Assembly: GCF_004117855.1 (NCBI RefSeq)
Contig: NZ_QWBW01000013.1
Span: forward strand, 61,689 to 125,688
Origin: Modicisalibacter coralii
Lineage (GTDB): Bacteria; Pseudomonadota; Gammaproteobacteria; Pseudomonadales; Halomonadaceae
Direction: 5' to 3'
DNA length: 64,000 nucleotides
The first letter of the stretch is position 1. Each line of letters starts with the position of its first letter. The notes below the pieces were generated by a model. That model had not been told where the DNA came from. It did no database searches and was given only the letters and a program-made list of their open reading frames with translations. Both the position numbers and the translations under genes were made by a program. Below, in pieces: positions 1 to 8,667 of this stretch.

Positions 1-1
1 C

Positions 2-763
2 TATCGCTATTATGCCTGTTCGATCAGGGCACGGCAGGGCGAAACCGGCTGCAAGGGCCGCGCGATCCCCATGGACAAGCTCGACACCATGGTTGCTGGC
101 CATATCGAGGAACGCCTGCTCGATCCCCTCCGGCTGGAGAAGCTGCTTGGTAGCGTCCTCGGCCGCCGCGAAGATCAGGCCGAGCGCCGCCGCCAGCATA
201 TCGCCGAATTGCAGCGGCGGGCCACCGAATCGGAATTGCGCCTCAAGCGGCTCTATGACGCCATCGAGGCGGGGGTTGCCGATCTGGACGATCCGGCGCT
301 GACCGAACGCATCGCGGGTCTCAAGGTCATCCGCGATCAGGCGCGGGCCGATGCCGACCGCGCTCAAGCGCTGCTCGACAGCCCCGGCCACAGCGCTGTC
401 AGCCCGGCGATGATCCGGCAATTCTCGCAGATCGCCCGCGACCGTATCCGGGACCGTGAGGGCGGCTATCGGCGGGATCACCTGCGCGCCTTGGCGCAGC
501 GTGTCGAGGTCGCAGACGACGCAATTCGCATCATGGGATCGAAAACGGAACTGCTGAGGACGCTTGCGGGCGGCCAAGTGCGGCAACCGGCGGCGACTGG
601 CGTGCCCAGAGGCGGACTGAAGTGGCGGAGGGACAGGGATTCGAACCCTGGGAGGGCGTTAACCCTCGCCGGTTTTCAAGACCGGTGCATTCAACCGCTC
701 TGCCATCCCTCCGGCTCACGGCGTCGTATATTACCACTTTTTCTTTCGGCGTCAACTGTCTGA
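2..763 (+). CDS. Large serine recombinase, C-terminal fragment (5' end outside window)
   Basis: The frame is open from the window edge and reads YRYYACSIRARQGETGCKGR before the first internal Met, which looks like the end of a recombinase zinc-ribbon domain. A long charged, coiled-coil-like segment follows (roughly residues 45-150 of the visible part), as in site-specific serine recombinases of integrated elements. The catalytic serine domain lies outside the window. The last ~45 codons (from about 623) are simply the antisense reading of the tRNA-Ser gene and its upstream DNA, including the typical RDRDSNPG string, so the true functional C-terminus is near 620. The position suggests integration at the tRNA 3' end. 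Family is inferred from the C-terminal half only. Confidence 0.75.
   Translation, partial: YRYYACSIRARQGETGCKGRAIPMDKLDTMVAGHIEERLLDPLRLEKLLGSVLGRREDQAERRRQHIAELQRRATESELRLKRLYDAIEAGVADLDDPALTERIAGLKVIRDQARADADRAQALLDSPGHSAVSPAMIRQFSQIARDRIRDREGGYRRDHLRALAQRVEVADDAIRIMGSKTELLRTLAGGQVRQPAATGVPRGGLKWRRDRDSNPGRALTLAGFQDRCIQPLCHPSGSRRRILPLFLSASTV
623..712 (-). tRNA. tRNA-Ser (anticodon UGA)
   Basis: The reverse complement starts GGAGGGATGGCAGAGCGG and ends GGTTCGAATCCCTGTCCCTCC followed by GCCA. The acceptor stem GGAGGGA pairs with TCCCTCC, the T loop is TTCGAAT, and the anticodon loop CTTGAAA gives UGA. A long variable arm (GAGGGTTAACGCCCTC) is diagnostic of the serine class, and CCA is encoded. 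Total length is 90 nt. The recombinase frame reads across it on the other strand. Confidence 0.96.
728..755 (-). promoter_or_regulatory. Sigma-70 promoter of tRNA-Ser
   Basis: On the minus strand TTGACG (750-755) and TAATAT (728-733) are separated by 16 nt. The -10 is followed by a GC-rich stretch and then the tRNA 5' end about 15 nt downstream, as is usual for stable-RNA promoters. Confidence 0.7.
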
Positions 764-904
764 CACAATCAATACAATGCCTTAGCGGTCGCTCCCGCCA
801 CGTGGCACGTCTTTCGGCTTGCCGTGTCTTCAACGAAATGACCCGAAAGCGTCATCGCCTGCTGCCATCGTCCGGGATGGATCCACGACCGTGAGGAAGC
901 CGTC

Positions 905-2449
905 ATGCAACTGTCACGCAGGGAGCTCTTCGGCCTGGGGCTGAAAGGTGTCGCGTCAATGGGGGCCGTGATCGCCGCCCCGTCGATCGTGCTGGCCGAA
1001 AGCCGGCGTCCGGTCATCACGTCTGGCGTGATGAGCGGCGACATGCTGACCGACCGCGCCATGCTCTGGTCGCGGGTCGACCGGCCCGCGCGGATGCTAC
1101 TGGAAATCGCCGACAACCCGGAATTTCACGGTGCCCGCCGTCTCGAGGGCCCCAACGCCCTGCCGGCCGGCGGCTTGACGGCCAAGCAGGACGTGACCGG
1201 GCTCGATGGCGATGCCCTGCACTACCGGGTGCGGTTCGCGGCACTGGGCGATCCGCGCGCGGTCAGCGAGCCGGTCGAGGGGCGCTTGCGGCTGCCGCCG
1301 ACCACGTCCCGTGACGTGCGGTTCGTGTGGTCGGGTGACGTGGCCGGCCAGGGCTGGGGGATCGACGAGTCGCGCGGGGGCATGACCATCTTCGAGACCA
1401 TGCGCGCGCAGCGCCCCGATTTCTTCATCCATTCCGGCGATACCGTCTATGCCGACGGCCCGCTGCCCGAGACGGTGACGCTGCCCGACGGCGGCACCTG
1501 GCGCAACCGGCTGACGCCGGCCAAGAGCAAGGTCGCCGAAACGCTCGACGAATTTCGCGGCCAGCACGCCTACAACCTGCTGGACGACAATGTCCGGCGC
1601 TTTTACGGCGAGGTGCCGATGCTCGCCCAGTGGGACGATCACGAGACCCTCAACAACTGGTACCCCGGCGAGACGCTCGAGGACGACCGCTACCGGGTCA
1701 GGAACGTGTCGTTGCTCGCCGCCCGCGCCCGCCAGGCCTTTCTGGAGTACACCCCGATCCGCCAGCGCCCGGAATCCCCGCAGCGGATCTATCGCCGCTT
1801 CGCCTACGGCCCGGGGCTGGAGGTGTTCATGCTCGACATGCGCAGTTTCCGCGACGCCAACAGCCGCAATCGTCAGGCCGCGCCGCAGCCGGCGCCTTTC
1901 CTCGGCGACACCCAGGTCGACTGGCTGCTCGATAGCCTGAAACGCTCGACGGCGACCTGGAAGGTGATCGCGGCGGACATGCCCATCGGGCTGGTGGTGC
2001 GGGATGGCGACAACTTCGAGGCCGTGGCCAATGACCAGGCGGGCCGGCCGCTGGGACGCGAACGCGAGATCGCCCGGTTGCTGCGGGGCATTCGTGACGC
2101 GGACGTGCGCAACGTGGTCTGGCTGACCGCCGACGTCCACTACACGGCGGCCCATCACTATGCCCCCGAGCGGGCCAGCTTCACGGACTTTGCCCCGTTC
2201 TGGGAGTTCGTCAGCGGTCCTTTGCATGCCGGCACCTTCGGCCCCGGCGACCTGGACGCCACCTTCGGCCCCCGAGTCGTCTATCAGAAGGCGCCGCCGC
2301 AGGGGCGCTCCAACCTGCCGCCGTCCGAGGGCTACCAGTTCTTCGGCCGGGTCGATCTCGACGGCGACAGCGAACGGCTCACGGTGACCCTGATGGATGT
2401 CGCCGGACGCGCCCTGCACGAGCAGGTGCTCGACCCGCAGACGGCCTGA
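905..2449 (+). CDS. phoD: PhoD-family alkaline phosphatase/phosphodiesterase
   Basis: 514 aa. The N-terminus carries a twin-arginine signal (SRRELFGLGLKG, then a hydrophobic stretch ending near VLAES), so the enzyme is exported folded to the periplasm. A beta-rich N-terminal domain (about 35-130) precedes the metallophosphatase domain. Metal-binding motifs are visible in order: WSGDVAGQGWG, FFIHSGDTVYADGP, QWDDHETLNNW and LTADVHYTAAHHY. The PhoD family binds Ca2+/Fe3+ and releases phosphate from phosphomono- and diesters. The start follows GAGGAAG at good spacing. No convincing Pho box was found upstream. Confidence 0.92.
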   Translation: MQLSRRELFGLGLKGVASMGAVIAAPSIVLAESRRPVITSGVMSGDMLTDRAMLWSRVDRPARMLLEIADNPEFHGARRLEGPNALPAGGLTAKQDVTGLDGDALHYRVRFAALGDPRAVSEPVEGRLRLPPTTSRDVRFVWSGDVAGQGWGIDESRGGMTIFETMRAQRPDFFIHSGDTVYADGPLPETVTLPDGGTWRNRLTPAKSKVAETLDEFRGQHAYNLLDDNVRRFYGEVPMLAQWDDHETLNNWYPGETLEDDRYRVRNVSLLAARARQAFLEYTPIRQRPESPQRIYRRFAYGPGLEVFMLDMRSFRDANSRNRQAAPQPAPFLGDTQVDWLLDSLKRSTATWKVIAADMPIGLVVRDGDNFEAVANDQAGRPLGREREIARLLRGIRDADVRNVVWLTADVHYTAAHHYAPERASFTDFAPFWEFVSGPLHAGTFGPGDLDATFGPRVVYQKAPPQGRSNLPPSEGYQFFGRVDLDGDSERLTVTLMDVAGRALHEQVLDPQTA

Positions 2450-2575
2450 GGACCGGGGAAACCGGCCGACATTGACCGAGGTCACGAGACCCGGTTGCCT
2501 GCGTCGTGTCACGGTCCGTATCGTGAGTGGGGTACGCCTATCGAACCCACACGACAAGAGCCACGCAGGTGAACC

Positions 2576-2845
2576 ATGGCCGTATTCAACGTCAGCTACG
2601 ATCTGCAACAACCCGAGACCTACGAGGGCTTCTACAGTCTGCTCGAATCGTTTCCGCACGATCACATCATGGATGGCTGCTGGCTCGTCGAGAGCGACGA
2701 CGATGCCGGCAGCCTGCGTGACCAGCTCAAGGCGCATATCCATGGTCAGGATGCGGTTTTCGTGGTGCGTATCGGCGACGACTGGGCGGGGGCCGGCACG
2801 CAGTGCGGCGGCTGGCTGAACGCCCCGGAGCGGCGCTTCAGTTGA
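2576..2845 (+). CDS. SinR-like small protein (Cas2-type ferredoxin-fold family)
   Basis: 89 aa. It begins MAVFNVSYDLQQPETYEGFY and contains a central CWLV strand and a VFVVRIGDDWAG strand. This resembles the short SinR family proteins that share the Cas2/VapD fold and are unrelated to Bacillus SinR. It stands alone: there is no CRISPR array or cas gene nearby and no obvious antitoxin partner. Function is unknown. The start has only a weak Shine-Dalgarno (GCAGGTGAACC). Family membership is a recollection from the pattern, not a search result. Confidence 0.6.
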   Translation: MAVFNVSYDLQQPETYEGFYSLLESFPHDHIMDGCWLVESDDDAGSLRDQLKAHIHGQDAVFVVRIGDDWAGAGTQCGGWLNAPERRFS

Positions 2846-2991
2846 GTCGCCGCCTCGAGCTGCCACGGACGACTTGCTCCAGGTTATCGCGGCGCGGCCT
2901 GATGCCTTTGCTAGGCTTCACTAGGCTTGATCCATCGGGTCGGCAGCGGCCCGGACAAGCGACCCACCCATCCGCAGGGCAGGACTCGATC

Positions 2992-3198
2992 ATGCTGCAC
3001 GAGGCCATCGCGATTCGCGAAGTTCCAGCATCCGGCGCCGATGAGGCGCCCCACTACGAAGTCTACGACAGCGACACGGGCACGCCACTGGGCACCTTCG
3101 AGACCTACGAGGCCGCCGAGGCGGAGATGGAGAGCATGAAGGCATCCAACCGTGTCGCCATCGATCCGCCGAACGAGGAGGAACCGGATACGCAGTGA
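2992..3198 (+). CDS. Small acidic hypothetical protein
   Basis: 68 aa, highly acidic, with a run of Glu at the C-terminus (NEEEPDTQ). The ORF is open further upstream (from 2803), but the ATG at 2992 follows GGGCAGGA at suitable distance and the protein-like composition starts there (HYEVYDSDTGTPLGTFETYE). The pattern looks like a small single-domain beta-alpha protein. No function is recognised. It ends just before an inverted repeat (GACGCG...CGCGTC, 3199-3215) that could stop transcription between this gene and the convergent antiporter gene. Confidence 0.55.
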   Translation: MLHEAIAIREVPASGADEAPHYEVYDSDTGTPLGTFETYEAAEAEMESMKASNRVAIDPPNEEEPDTQ

Positions 3199-3346
3199 GA
3201 CGCGCCTGACGCGTCCCCTGCCCTGGCCGCCGCACCGGTCGAGGCCTCACTGGCTGATGCCGGTGGCCGCTGCGGCGTGCCCATCCTGCCGAGACCGCTG
3301 CCCGGTCGCACCACGCAATGCCCCACCGCAACAGCGGTCGTGACGT

Positions 3347-5056
3347 TCACTGATAGAGCCGCAGTCCCACCTTGGTCACCTGATTGCCCTGCATCTCGCT
3401 GACCACCCAGTGGATGCCGTGCCAGTCGATGTCATCCCCGACCACCGGATGCCCGCCGACCCGCAGCGAGGCGAACTCGCCGAGCGTCATCTCCTGCTCG
3501 CCGGGGCTCAGTGTCAGACCGTAGGCATCGGCCACGTCCCGCATCAGTGCCGCGCCGTCGAGGGTGAAGGTCCCGAAGAAGGCCCGCTCGCGCTTGAGTC
3601 GCGCATCGCCGTTGAACAGCCGGTTGAGCGCCGGCAGGTCGTCGCTGCGGCCGATCACGCAGAGCACGTCGTCCATGCGCAGCCGGGTGCTGCCCTTGGG
3701 GTGCAACATGGTGTGCTGGCGGAACAGCGCCGAGATCAGGGCCCCCGAGGGAAAGCGCAACAGGCGGATCGGCACGTCTTCGAGGGCATCGTTCTCGACC
3801 CGATAGACGAACATCTCGTAGTCGTTTTCGGGCAGCACGCCCAGCGGACCGCGCAGATTGGGCGTGACCCGCGGGGGGATCTGCACCCGGGTCCAGCGGG
3901 CCATCGGCGACAGTGAGCCGCCCTGGATCAGCAGCGAAATCAGCACGGCGAAGAAGGCGATGTTGAAATATAGCGCCGCGTTCTCGACGCCGCCGATCAC
4001 CGGGAAGATCGCCAGCACGATGGGCACCGCGCCGCGCAGGCCCACCCAGGCGATGAAGGCCACCTCCCGCCAGCGGAAACGAAAGAACGGCTTGATGGCG
4101 CACACCACCGCCAGCGGGCGGGCGACGAAGATCAGGATCAATGCCAGGGCGATGCCGGGCAAGGCGTAACCGATCATGGTGCTGGGCGTCACCAGCAGCC
4201 CCAGCACCAGGAACAGGCCGATCTGGCTCAACCAGGCGAAGCCGTCGTGGACCGGGAGGATGAAATTGAGGTGGCGCCCGGGGCGATTGCCGATCATCAG
4301 GCCGGTGAGGTAGATCGCCAGGAAACCGCTGCCATCGAGGGCGCTGGTCAGGCCGAAGACGCAGAAGCTCAGCGCCAGGGTGAGCAACGAATAGAGTCCC
4401 GGTGCCAGATCCAGCCAGCTCAGCAGCCGGGCGATCAACCAGCCGGCGCCGAGACCGATCGCCAGGCCCAGGCCGAACTGGTTGAGGAACAGCCACAGCG
4501 TGTCCAGCGGGCCCTGGACGTCGCCGGTCAGGATCTCCACCAGCGAGATGGTCAGAAAGATCGCCATCGGGTCGTTGGTCCCGGACTCGATCTCCAGCGT
4601 CGCGCCGACACGCTCGTTGAGGTTCACGCCCTGCCCGCCGAGCATCGAGAACACCGCCGCGGCATCCGTCGAACCGACGATGGCCCCCACCAGCAACCCC
4701 TGGGCCAGCGACAGGTCGAGGATCCACATGGCGAACAGCCCCATGATCCCGCTGGTCAGGAACACTCCCAGCGTGGCCAGCGACAGGGCCGGCTTGAAGC
4801 CGACGCGAAAGGTCTTCAGCCGTGTGCGCAGCCCGCCGTCGAGCAAGATCATCGCCAGTGCCAGATTGCCGATGATGAACGCCAGCGGGTAGTTGTCGAA
4901 CTCGATGCCCAGCAGGCCGTCCTCGCCGACCAGCATCCCCAGGCCGAGGAAGATCAACAGCAGCGGCACGCCGAACAGCGACGACAGGCGACTGGCGAGA
5001 ATGCTCAGGGCCAGCAGCGAGCCGCTGAACAGAAAGAGAGTGTGAATGCTATCCAT
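3347..5056 (-). CDS. nhaP2: K+(or Na+)/H+ antiporter, NhaP2/CvrA type
   Basis: About 569 aa from the ATG at 5056, chosen over an 18-residue longer frame because MDSIHTLFLFSG begins directly before the first membrane segment and GGGACGG lies upstream. Twelve or so hydrophobic segments occupy residues 1-390, with the CPA1 signature AIVGSTDAAAVFSML and ESGTNDPMAIFL. A cytosolic RCK_C-like domain follows (PIRLLRFPSGALI... LCVIGRSDDLPALNRLF), then a C-terminal CorC/HlyC-like domain (HWVVSEMQGNQVTKVGL). This three-part layout is that of NhaP2/CvrA antiporters, which expel K+ or Na+ in exchange for protons. It fits life at high or changing salinity. Confidence 0.9.
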   Translation of the reverse strand: MDSIHTLFLFSGSLLALSILASRLSSLFGVPLLLIFLGLGMLVGEDGLLGIEFDNYPLAFIIGNLALAMILLDGGLRTRLKTFRVGFKPALSLATLGVFLTSGIMGLFAMWILDLSLAQGLLVGAIVGSTDAAAVFSMLGGQGVNLNERVGATLEIESGTNDPMAIFLTISLVEILTGDVQGPLDTLWLFLNQFGLGLAIGLGAGWLIARLLSWLDLAPGLYSLLTLALSFCVFGLTSALDGSGFLAIYLTGLMIGNRPGRHLNFILPVHDGFAWLSQIGLFLVLGLLVTPSTMIGYALPGIALALILIFVARPLAVVCAIKPFFRFRWREVAFIAWVGLRGAVPIVLAIFPVIGGVENAALYFNIAFFAVLISLLIQGGSLSPMARWTRVQIPPRVTPNLRGPLGVLPENDYEMFVYRVENDALEDVPIRLLRFPSGALISALFRQHTMLHPKGSTRLRMDDVLCVIGRSDDLPALNRLFNGDARLKRERAFFGTFTLDGAALMRDVADAYGLTLSPGEQEMTLGEFASLRVGGHPVVGDDIDWHGIHWVVSEMQGNQVTKVGLRLYQ

Positions 5057-5242
5057 GGCCGTCCCTGTCGCGAATCCGAGCCCATTATGCCATGGTCGCA
5101 GGCGAGGCAAGAACGAGAGGCGTCATCGTTGGGAAGGTGCACGCCCGCGGGCCCGTCTGGCCAGGCAGCAAGCGCGCGGATAGACTGGAACGCCGCTCGT
5201 CTGCGCGGGACACTCCCATTCGCTACAGGAACCATCGACATC

Positions 5243-6409
5243 ATGCTGGAACGCTGTCTTCCGGCCATCCTGCTGAGCGTGTGCCTGGCGGCCAGTCCCG
5301 TGGCATTCGCCGCTGCCTCGCTCGACCCGGCGTCGGTCGCCGCCGCGCTCAGCAGCGTCCAGGCCGATGCCGAGTCCCCGGCCGACATCATTCGCGACAA
5401 CCCGCTGATCCACGAGCTGGCCGGCGAGCGGGGAGCCGTGCTGCTCGACGAGCCCGACGAACCGGATTACGTGAGCAAGGACCCCGAGCCGATCACGCCA
5501 CCGCCCACCCATGCGCTGCGGATCGTGCTCGATTGGTACGTCAACCCCTATCACGCCGCCCTCATCGTGGCCCGCGAACGCGGTCTGTTCGATCGGCTGG
5601 GGCTCGACGTGACGCTCTCGCCCCCCGCCGACCCCAGCGTGCCGCCCAAGCTGGTCGCGGCCGGCCGGGCGGAACTCGCCCTGGTTTCCGAACCGAGCCT
5701 GCACCGGCTGGTCGACCAGGGCCTGTCGCTGATCCGGGTCGGCACCTTGATTCCGCTGCCGCTCAGCGGGGTCCTGGTCCGCGACGATGCCGGGATCGAC
5801 TCGGTTGCCGACCTCGAGGGCAAGACCATCGGCTATGCGGTCGAAGGCCCGGCGCGGGTCTATCTCGACGCCCTGTTCGCGCATCAGCCTTTCGGTCTCG
5901 ACGCCGTGACCCTCCAGCCCGTCGACTTCGGTCTCGGGCAGGCGCTGGCCGGCGGCAAGGTCGATGCCATCGTCGGTCCCTTGCGGCCCCTGGAACGTGA
6001 CGGGCTGGCCGAACAAGGGGTGGCGACGCACGAGCTGGAGATCGAGGACGGCACGCTACCGCTCTACGACGCGCTGACCGTGGTCGCCAACCGCGACACG
6101 CTGAGCCGGCATCGGCGGGACATCGCCCACTTCATGAATGCCGTGGAAGAGGCCATGGTCTGGATCGTGCGCCATCCACAGGCAGCCTGGACGCTGATCA
6201 GCCAGGCCGAACCGGCCCTCGATACGCCGGAAAACGCCCGCGCCTGGCCGACCCTGCTGCCCTACTTCGCCCTGCGGCCGGGATTGTTGCAGGTCGAGCG
6301 CTATCGCCGCTTCGAGCATTACCTGTATCGGCGCGGCCTGGTGGGGCAAGTCACGCCGCTGGCGAGCCTCGCCGTCGATGTCACGGCGCCGGAGACGCCA
6401 TCGCCCTGA
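5243..6409 (+). CDS. THI5/NMT1-like ABC substrate-binding protein
   Basis: 388 aa. The ATG at 5243 gives a clear Sec signal peptide (CLPAILLSVCLAASPVAFA). The mature part contains the hallmarks of the SsuA/THI5 periplasmic-binding fold: IVLDWYVNPYHAALIVARER, GLDVTLSPPADPSVPPKLVAAG, and DLEGKTIGYAVEG. About 70 residues of low-complexity acidic sequence separate the signal from the domain, which is longer than usual. Relatives bind thiamine pyrimidine precursors, alkanesulfonates or similar. No permease or ATPase lies next to it, so the partner transporter must be elsewhere. Substrate cannot be assigned. Confidence 0.8.
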   Translation: MLERCLPAILLSVCLAASPVAFAAASLDPASVAAALSSVQADAESPADIIRDNPLIHELAGERGAVLLDEPDEPDYVSKDPEPITPPPTHALRIVLDWYVNPYHAALIVARERGLFDRLGLDVTLSPPADPSVPPKLVAAGRAELALVSEPSLHRLVDQGLSLIRVGTLIPLPLSGVLVRDDAGIDSVADLEGKTIGYAVEGPARVYLDALFAHQPFGLDAVTLQPVDFGLGQALAGGKVDAIVGPLRPLERDGLAEQGVATHELEIEDGTLPLYDALTVVANRDTLSRHRRDIAHFMNAVEEAMVWIVRHPQAAWTLISQAEPALDTPENARAWPTLLPYFALRPGLLQVERYRRFEHYLYRRGLVGQVTPLASLAVDVTAPETPSP

Positions 6410-6451
6410 CCCGCAACCAACAACACTGCTACCGGACCCTGCGCTTCTGCC

Positions 6452-7840
6452 ATGCTCGAACGCCCGCTGATCTTTCTCGACCTGGAAACCACCGGGACCC
6501 GGACCACGCGCGATCGCATCACCGAGGTCGCCGCCCTGCGGGTCATCGATGGCCGCGTCGTCGATCGTTTCGTCACGCTGGTCGACCCGGCGACGGCGAT
6601 CCCGGCGCGCATCCAGACATTGACCGGCATCAGCGACGCGATGGTCCGCGACCAGCCGACATTCGCGGCACTGGCCAACGACTTCTTCGCCTGGCTGGGT
6701 GACGATCCGCTGGTCGCTCACAATGCGCGTTTCGATTACGGCTTCCTGCGTAACGCCTTCGAGCGCGCCGGCCTGCGCTATCGGGCCGAGGTGATCTGCA
6801 CCCTCAAGCTCTCGCGACGCCTGGCGCCGCAGGAGCGGCACCACAATCTCGACGCCCTGCTCGCCCGGCACGCGCTGAATGACCATCCCCGCCATCGCGC
6901 CGAGGGCGATGCCCGGGCGATGCTGGCTCTCTGGCAGCGCTGGCTCGAGGAGCACGCCACGGCCGACATCGAGCGCCTGCTCGACGCGCAGCGTCGTCAG
7001 GCCAGCCTGCCGGCGCATCTGGACCCGGCAGAGCTGCAGGACCTGCCGGAACGTCCGGGCGTCTACGTCTTCCGCGGCGAGAACGGCGCGGTGCTCTATG
7101 TCGGCAAGAGCGTCAACCTGCGCTCACGGGTCATGAGCCATTTCCACGGCGACCATCGCAGCGATCGGGAGATGCGCCTCAAGCAACAGACCCACGCGCT
7201 GACGTGGCAGGAAACCGCCGGCGATCTCGGCGCGCAGTTGCTCGAGGCGCACTGGATCAAGACATTGATGCCGATCCACAACCGCCGGCTGCGGCGGCGC
7301 GGGCGACTGGTGAGCTGGCAATGGACCCCGGACGACGCCCTGCCCCGGCTGGTCGACAGCGACTCCCTCATGCCCACGGCCTCGCGGGCCCTCTACGGGC
7401 TGTTTCGCAATCGCAAGGAAGCCCGCACGGCGCTCGAACACATCGCCGAGCAGCATCGGCTATGTCCGCAGCTGCTGGGGCTGGTCGCGGGCCAGGGGCG
7501 CTGTTTCGCCAGCCAGCTGGGACGTTGCCGCGGGGCCTGTCACGGCGGGGAGAGCCTCGAGGAACATCGGCGGCGCACGGCCGAGGCACTGGAACGGCTG
7601 CGTATCCATCACTGGCCCTGGCCCGGTGCCATGGCCTTCGGCGAAGCGGCCGGCGACGGGTCGCGTGTCTGGCACATCGTCGATCACTGGTGCTATCGCG
7701 GCAGTGTCGAGCAGCTGTCTCCGGACGCACTGGCCTCGCTGGACGACCGCCCGCCGCGTTTCGACGTCGACACCTACAAGATCCTGCGACGCTTTCTGGA
7801 TGCCGACGATAGTAGGCTGGAGATTCGCCCACTCCACTGA
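6452..7840 (+). CDS. DnaQ-like 3'-5' exonuclease fused to GIY-YIG endonuclease domain (Cho/UvrC-like)
   Basis: 462 aa with two nuclease modules. Residues 1-180 form a DEDDh exonuclease: FLDLETTG (D10, E12), VAHNARFDYGF, and HRAEGDA with the catalytic His and Asp. Residues about 200-285 form a GIY-YIG domain (ERPGVYVF... VLYVGKSVNLRSRV), like the N-terminal half of UvrC or the Cho protein. A Cys-containing tail (GRCFASQLGRCRGAC) resembles the UvrC segment after GIY-YIG. The fusion is a known family, presumably acting in nucleotide excision repair or damaged-end processing. It stands 42 nt after the binding-protein gene and convergent with ybfF. Confidence 0.87.
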   Translation: MLERPLIFLDLETTGTRTTRDRITEVAALRVIDGRVVDRFVTLVDPATAIPARIQTLTGISDAMVRDQPTFAALANDFFAWLGDDPLVAHNARFDYGFLRNAFERAGLRYRAEVICTLKLSRRLAPQERHHNLDALLARHALNDHPRHRAEGDARAMLALWQRWLEEHATADIERLLDAQRRQASLPAHLDPAELQDLPERPGVYVFRGENGAVLYVGKSVNLRSRVMSHFHGDHRSDREMRLKQQTHALTWQETAGDLGAQLLEAHWIKTLMPIHNRRLRRRGRLVSWQWTPDDALPRLVDSDSLMPTASRALYGLFRNRKEARTALEHIAEQHRLCPQLLGLVAGQGRCFASQLGRCRGACHGGESLEEHRRRTAEALERLRIHHWPWPGAMAFGEAAGDGSRVWHIVDHWCYRGSVEQLSPDALASLDDRPPRFDVDTYKILRRFLDADDSRLEIRPLH

Positions 7841-7845
7841 CAGCC

Positions 7846-8631
7846 TCAGCCGTTGTGCTCGAGGAAGGCGTCGATGGTTTCGCGGAACGCTTTCGGGGCC
7901 TCGGCATGCAGCCAGTGGCCGGCCTCGAGCGTGACGATGTCGGCCCTGGGCAGCACCTCACGCAGCTTCGGCAGCAGCGAGTCGGGCACATAGTCCGACT
8001 GCGCGCCGCGCACCACCAGGGTCGCTCCCTCGAAGGCACCCTGGCCGGCGGGCTCGGCGATGATCGCGTCGTAGTCGGCCTCGATCTCGTCGAGCCCGAC
8101 CCGCCAGCGCATGACGCCCGCGTCGTCGCGGACCAGATTGGTGGCCAGGAACTGGCGCGTCGCCTGGGTCTCGATCGTCTCGGCCATCAGCGCGTCGGCC
8201 GCCTGGCGTGACGTGGGAGTCTCGCCCTCGACGCGCCGCATGGCCGCGAAGATGTCGTCATGGCCGTGACCATAGGCGACCGGCGCGATGTCGGCGACCA
8301 TCAACGAGGCCACGCGGCGCGGCGCTTCACGGGCGATGCTGATCGCCACCTTGCCGCCCATCGAATGCCCCAGCAGGTCACAGTCGTCGATCGATAGCCG
8401 ATCGAGCAGCGCGATGACGTCGGCGGCCATGGCGGTGTAGCTCATGCCGGCCACATGGGGCGAGCGACCATGGTTGCGCAGGTCAACGGCGATCACCCGG
8501 CGGCTTCGCTGCCACTGCTTGGCATGCGACCGCCAGTTGTCGGCACTGCCCAGCAGGCCGTGGAGGATGACCAGCGGCCGGGTCCCTTCGGGACCGTTGT
8601 CCTGACAATACAGCGCGACGGTGTCGGTCAT
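7846..8631 (-). CDS. ybfF: Alpha/beta-fold esterase, YbfF type
   Basis: 261 aa, a normal length for YbfF. It has LVILHGLLGSADNW with the oxyanion HG, the nucleophile elbow LLGHSMGGK, and a late EAGHWLHAEAP supplying the catalytic His. The DLRNHGRSPH motif is typical of this small acyl-CoA/p-nitrophenyl-ester hydrolase family. The gene is convergent with the exonuclease fusion (5-nt gap) and probably co-transcribed with the upstream yhhQ (36-nt gap). The start follows GGGAGACCCACC. In vivo substrate is not known. Confidence 0.87.
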   Translation of the reverse strand: MTDTVALYCQDNGPEGTRPLVILHGLLGSADNWRSHAKQWQRSRRVIAVDLRNHGRSPHVAGMSYTAMAADVIALLDRLSIDDCDLLGHSMGGKVAISIAREAPRRVASLMVADIAPVAYGHGHDDIFAAMRRVEGETPTSRQAADALMAETIETQATRQFLATNLVRDDAGVMRWRVGLDEIEADYDAIIAEPAGQGAFEGATLVVRGAQSDYVPDSLLPKLREVLPRADIVTLEAGHWLHAEAPKAFRETIDAFLEHNG

Positions 8632-8667
8632 GGTGGGTCTCCCTTGGTGATGATGGCTTGCCGTCGC

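Noticed and set aside
750..904. Pho box upstream of phoD
   Set aside because: A partial CTGTCTGACACAA is present at about 757-769, but the second direct repeat is missing.
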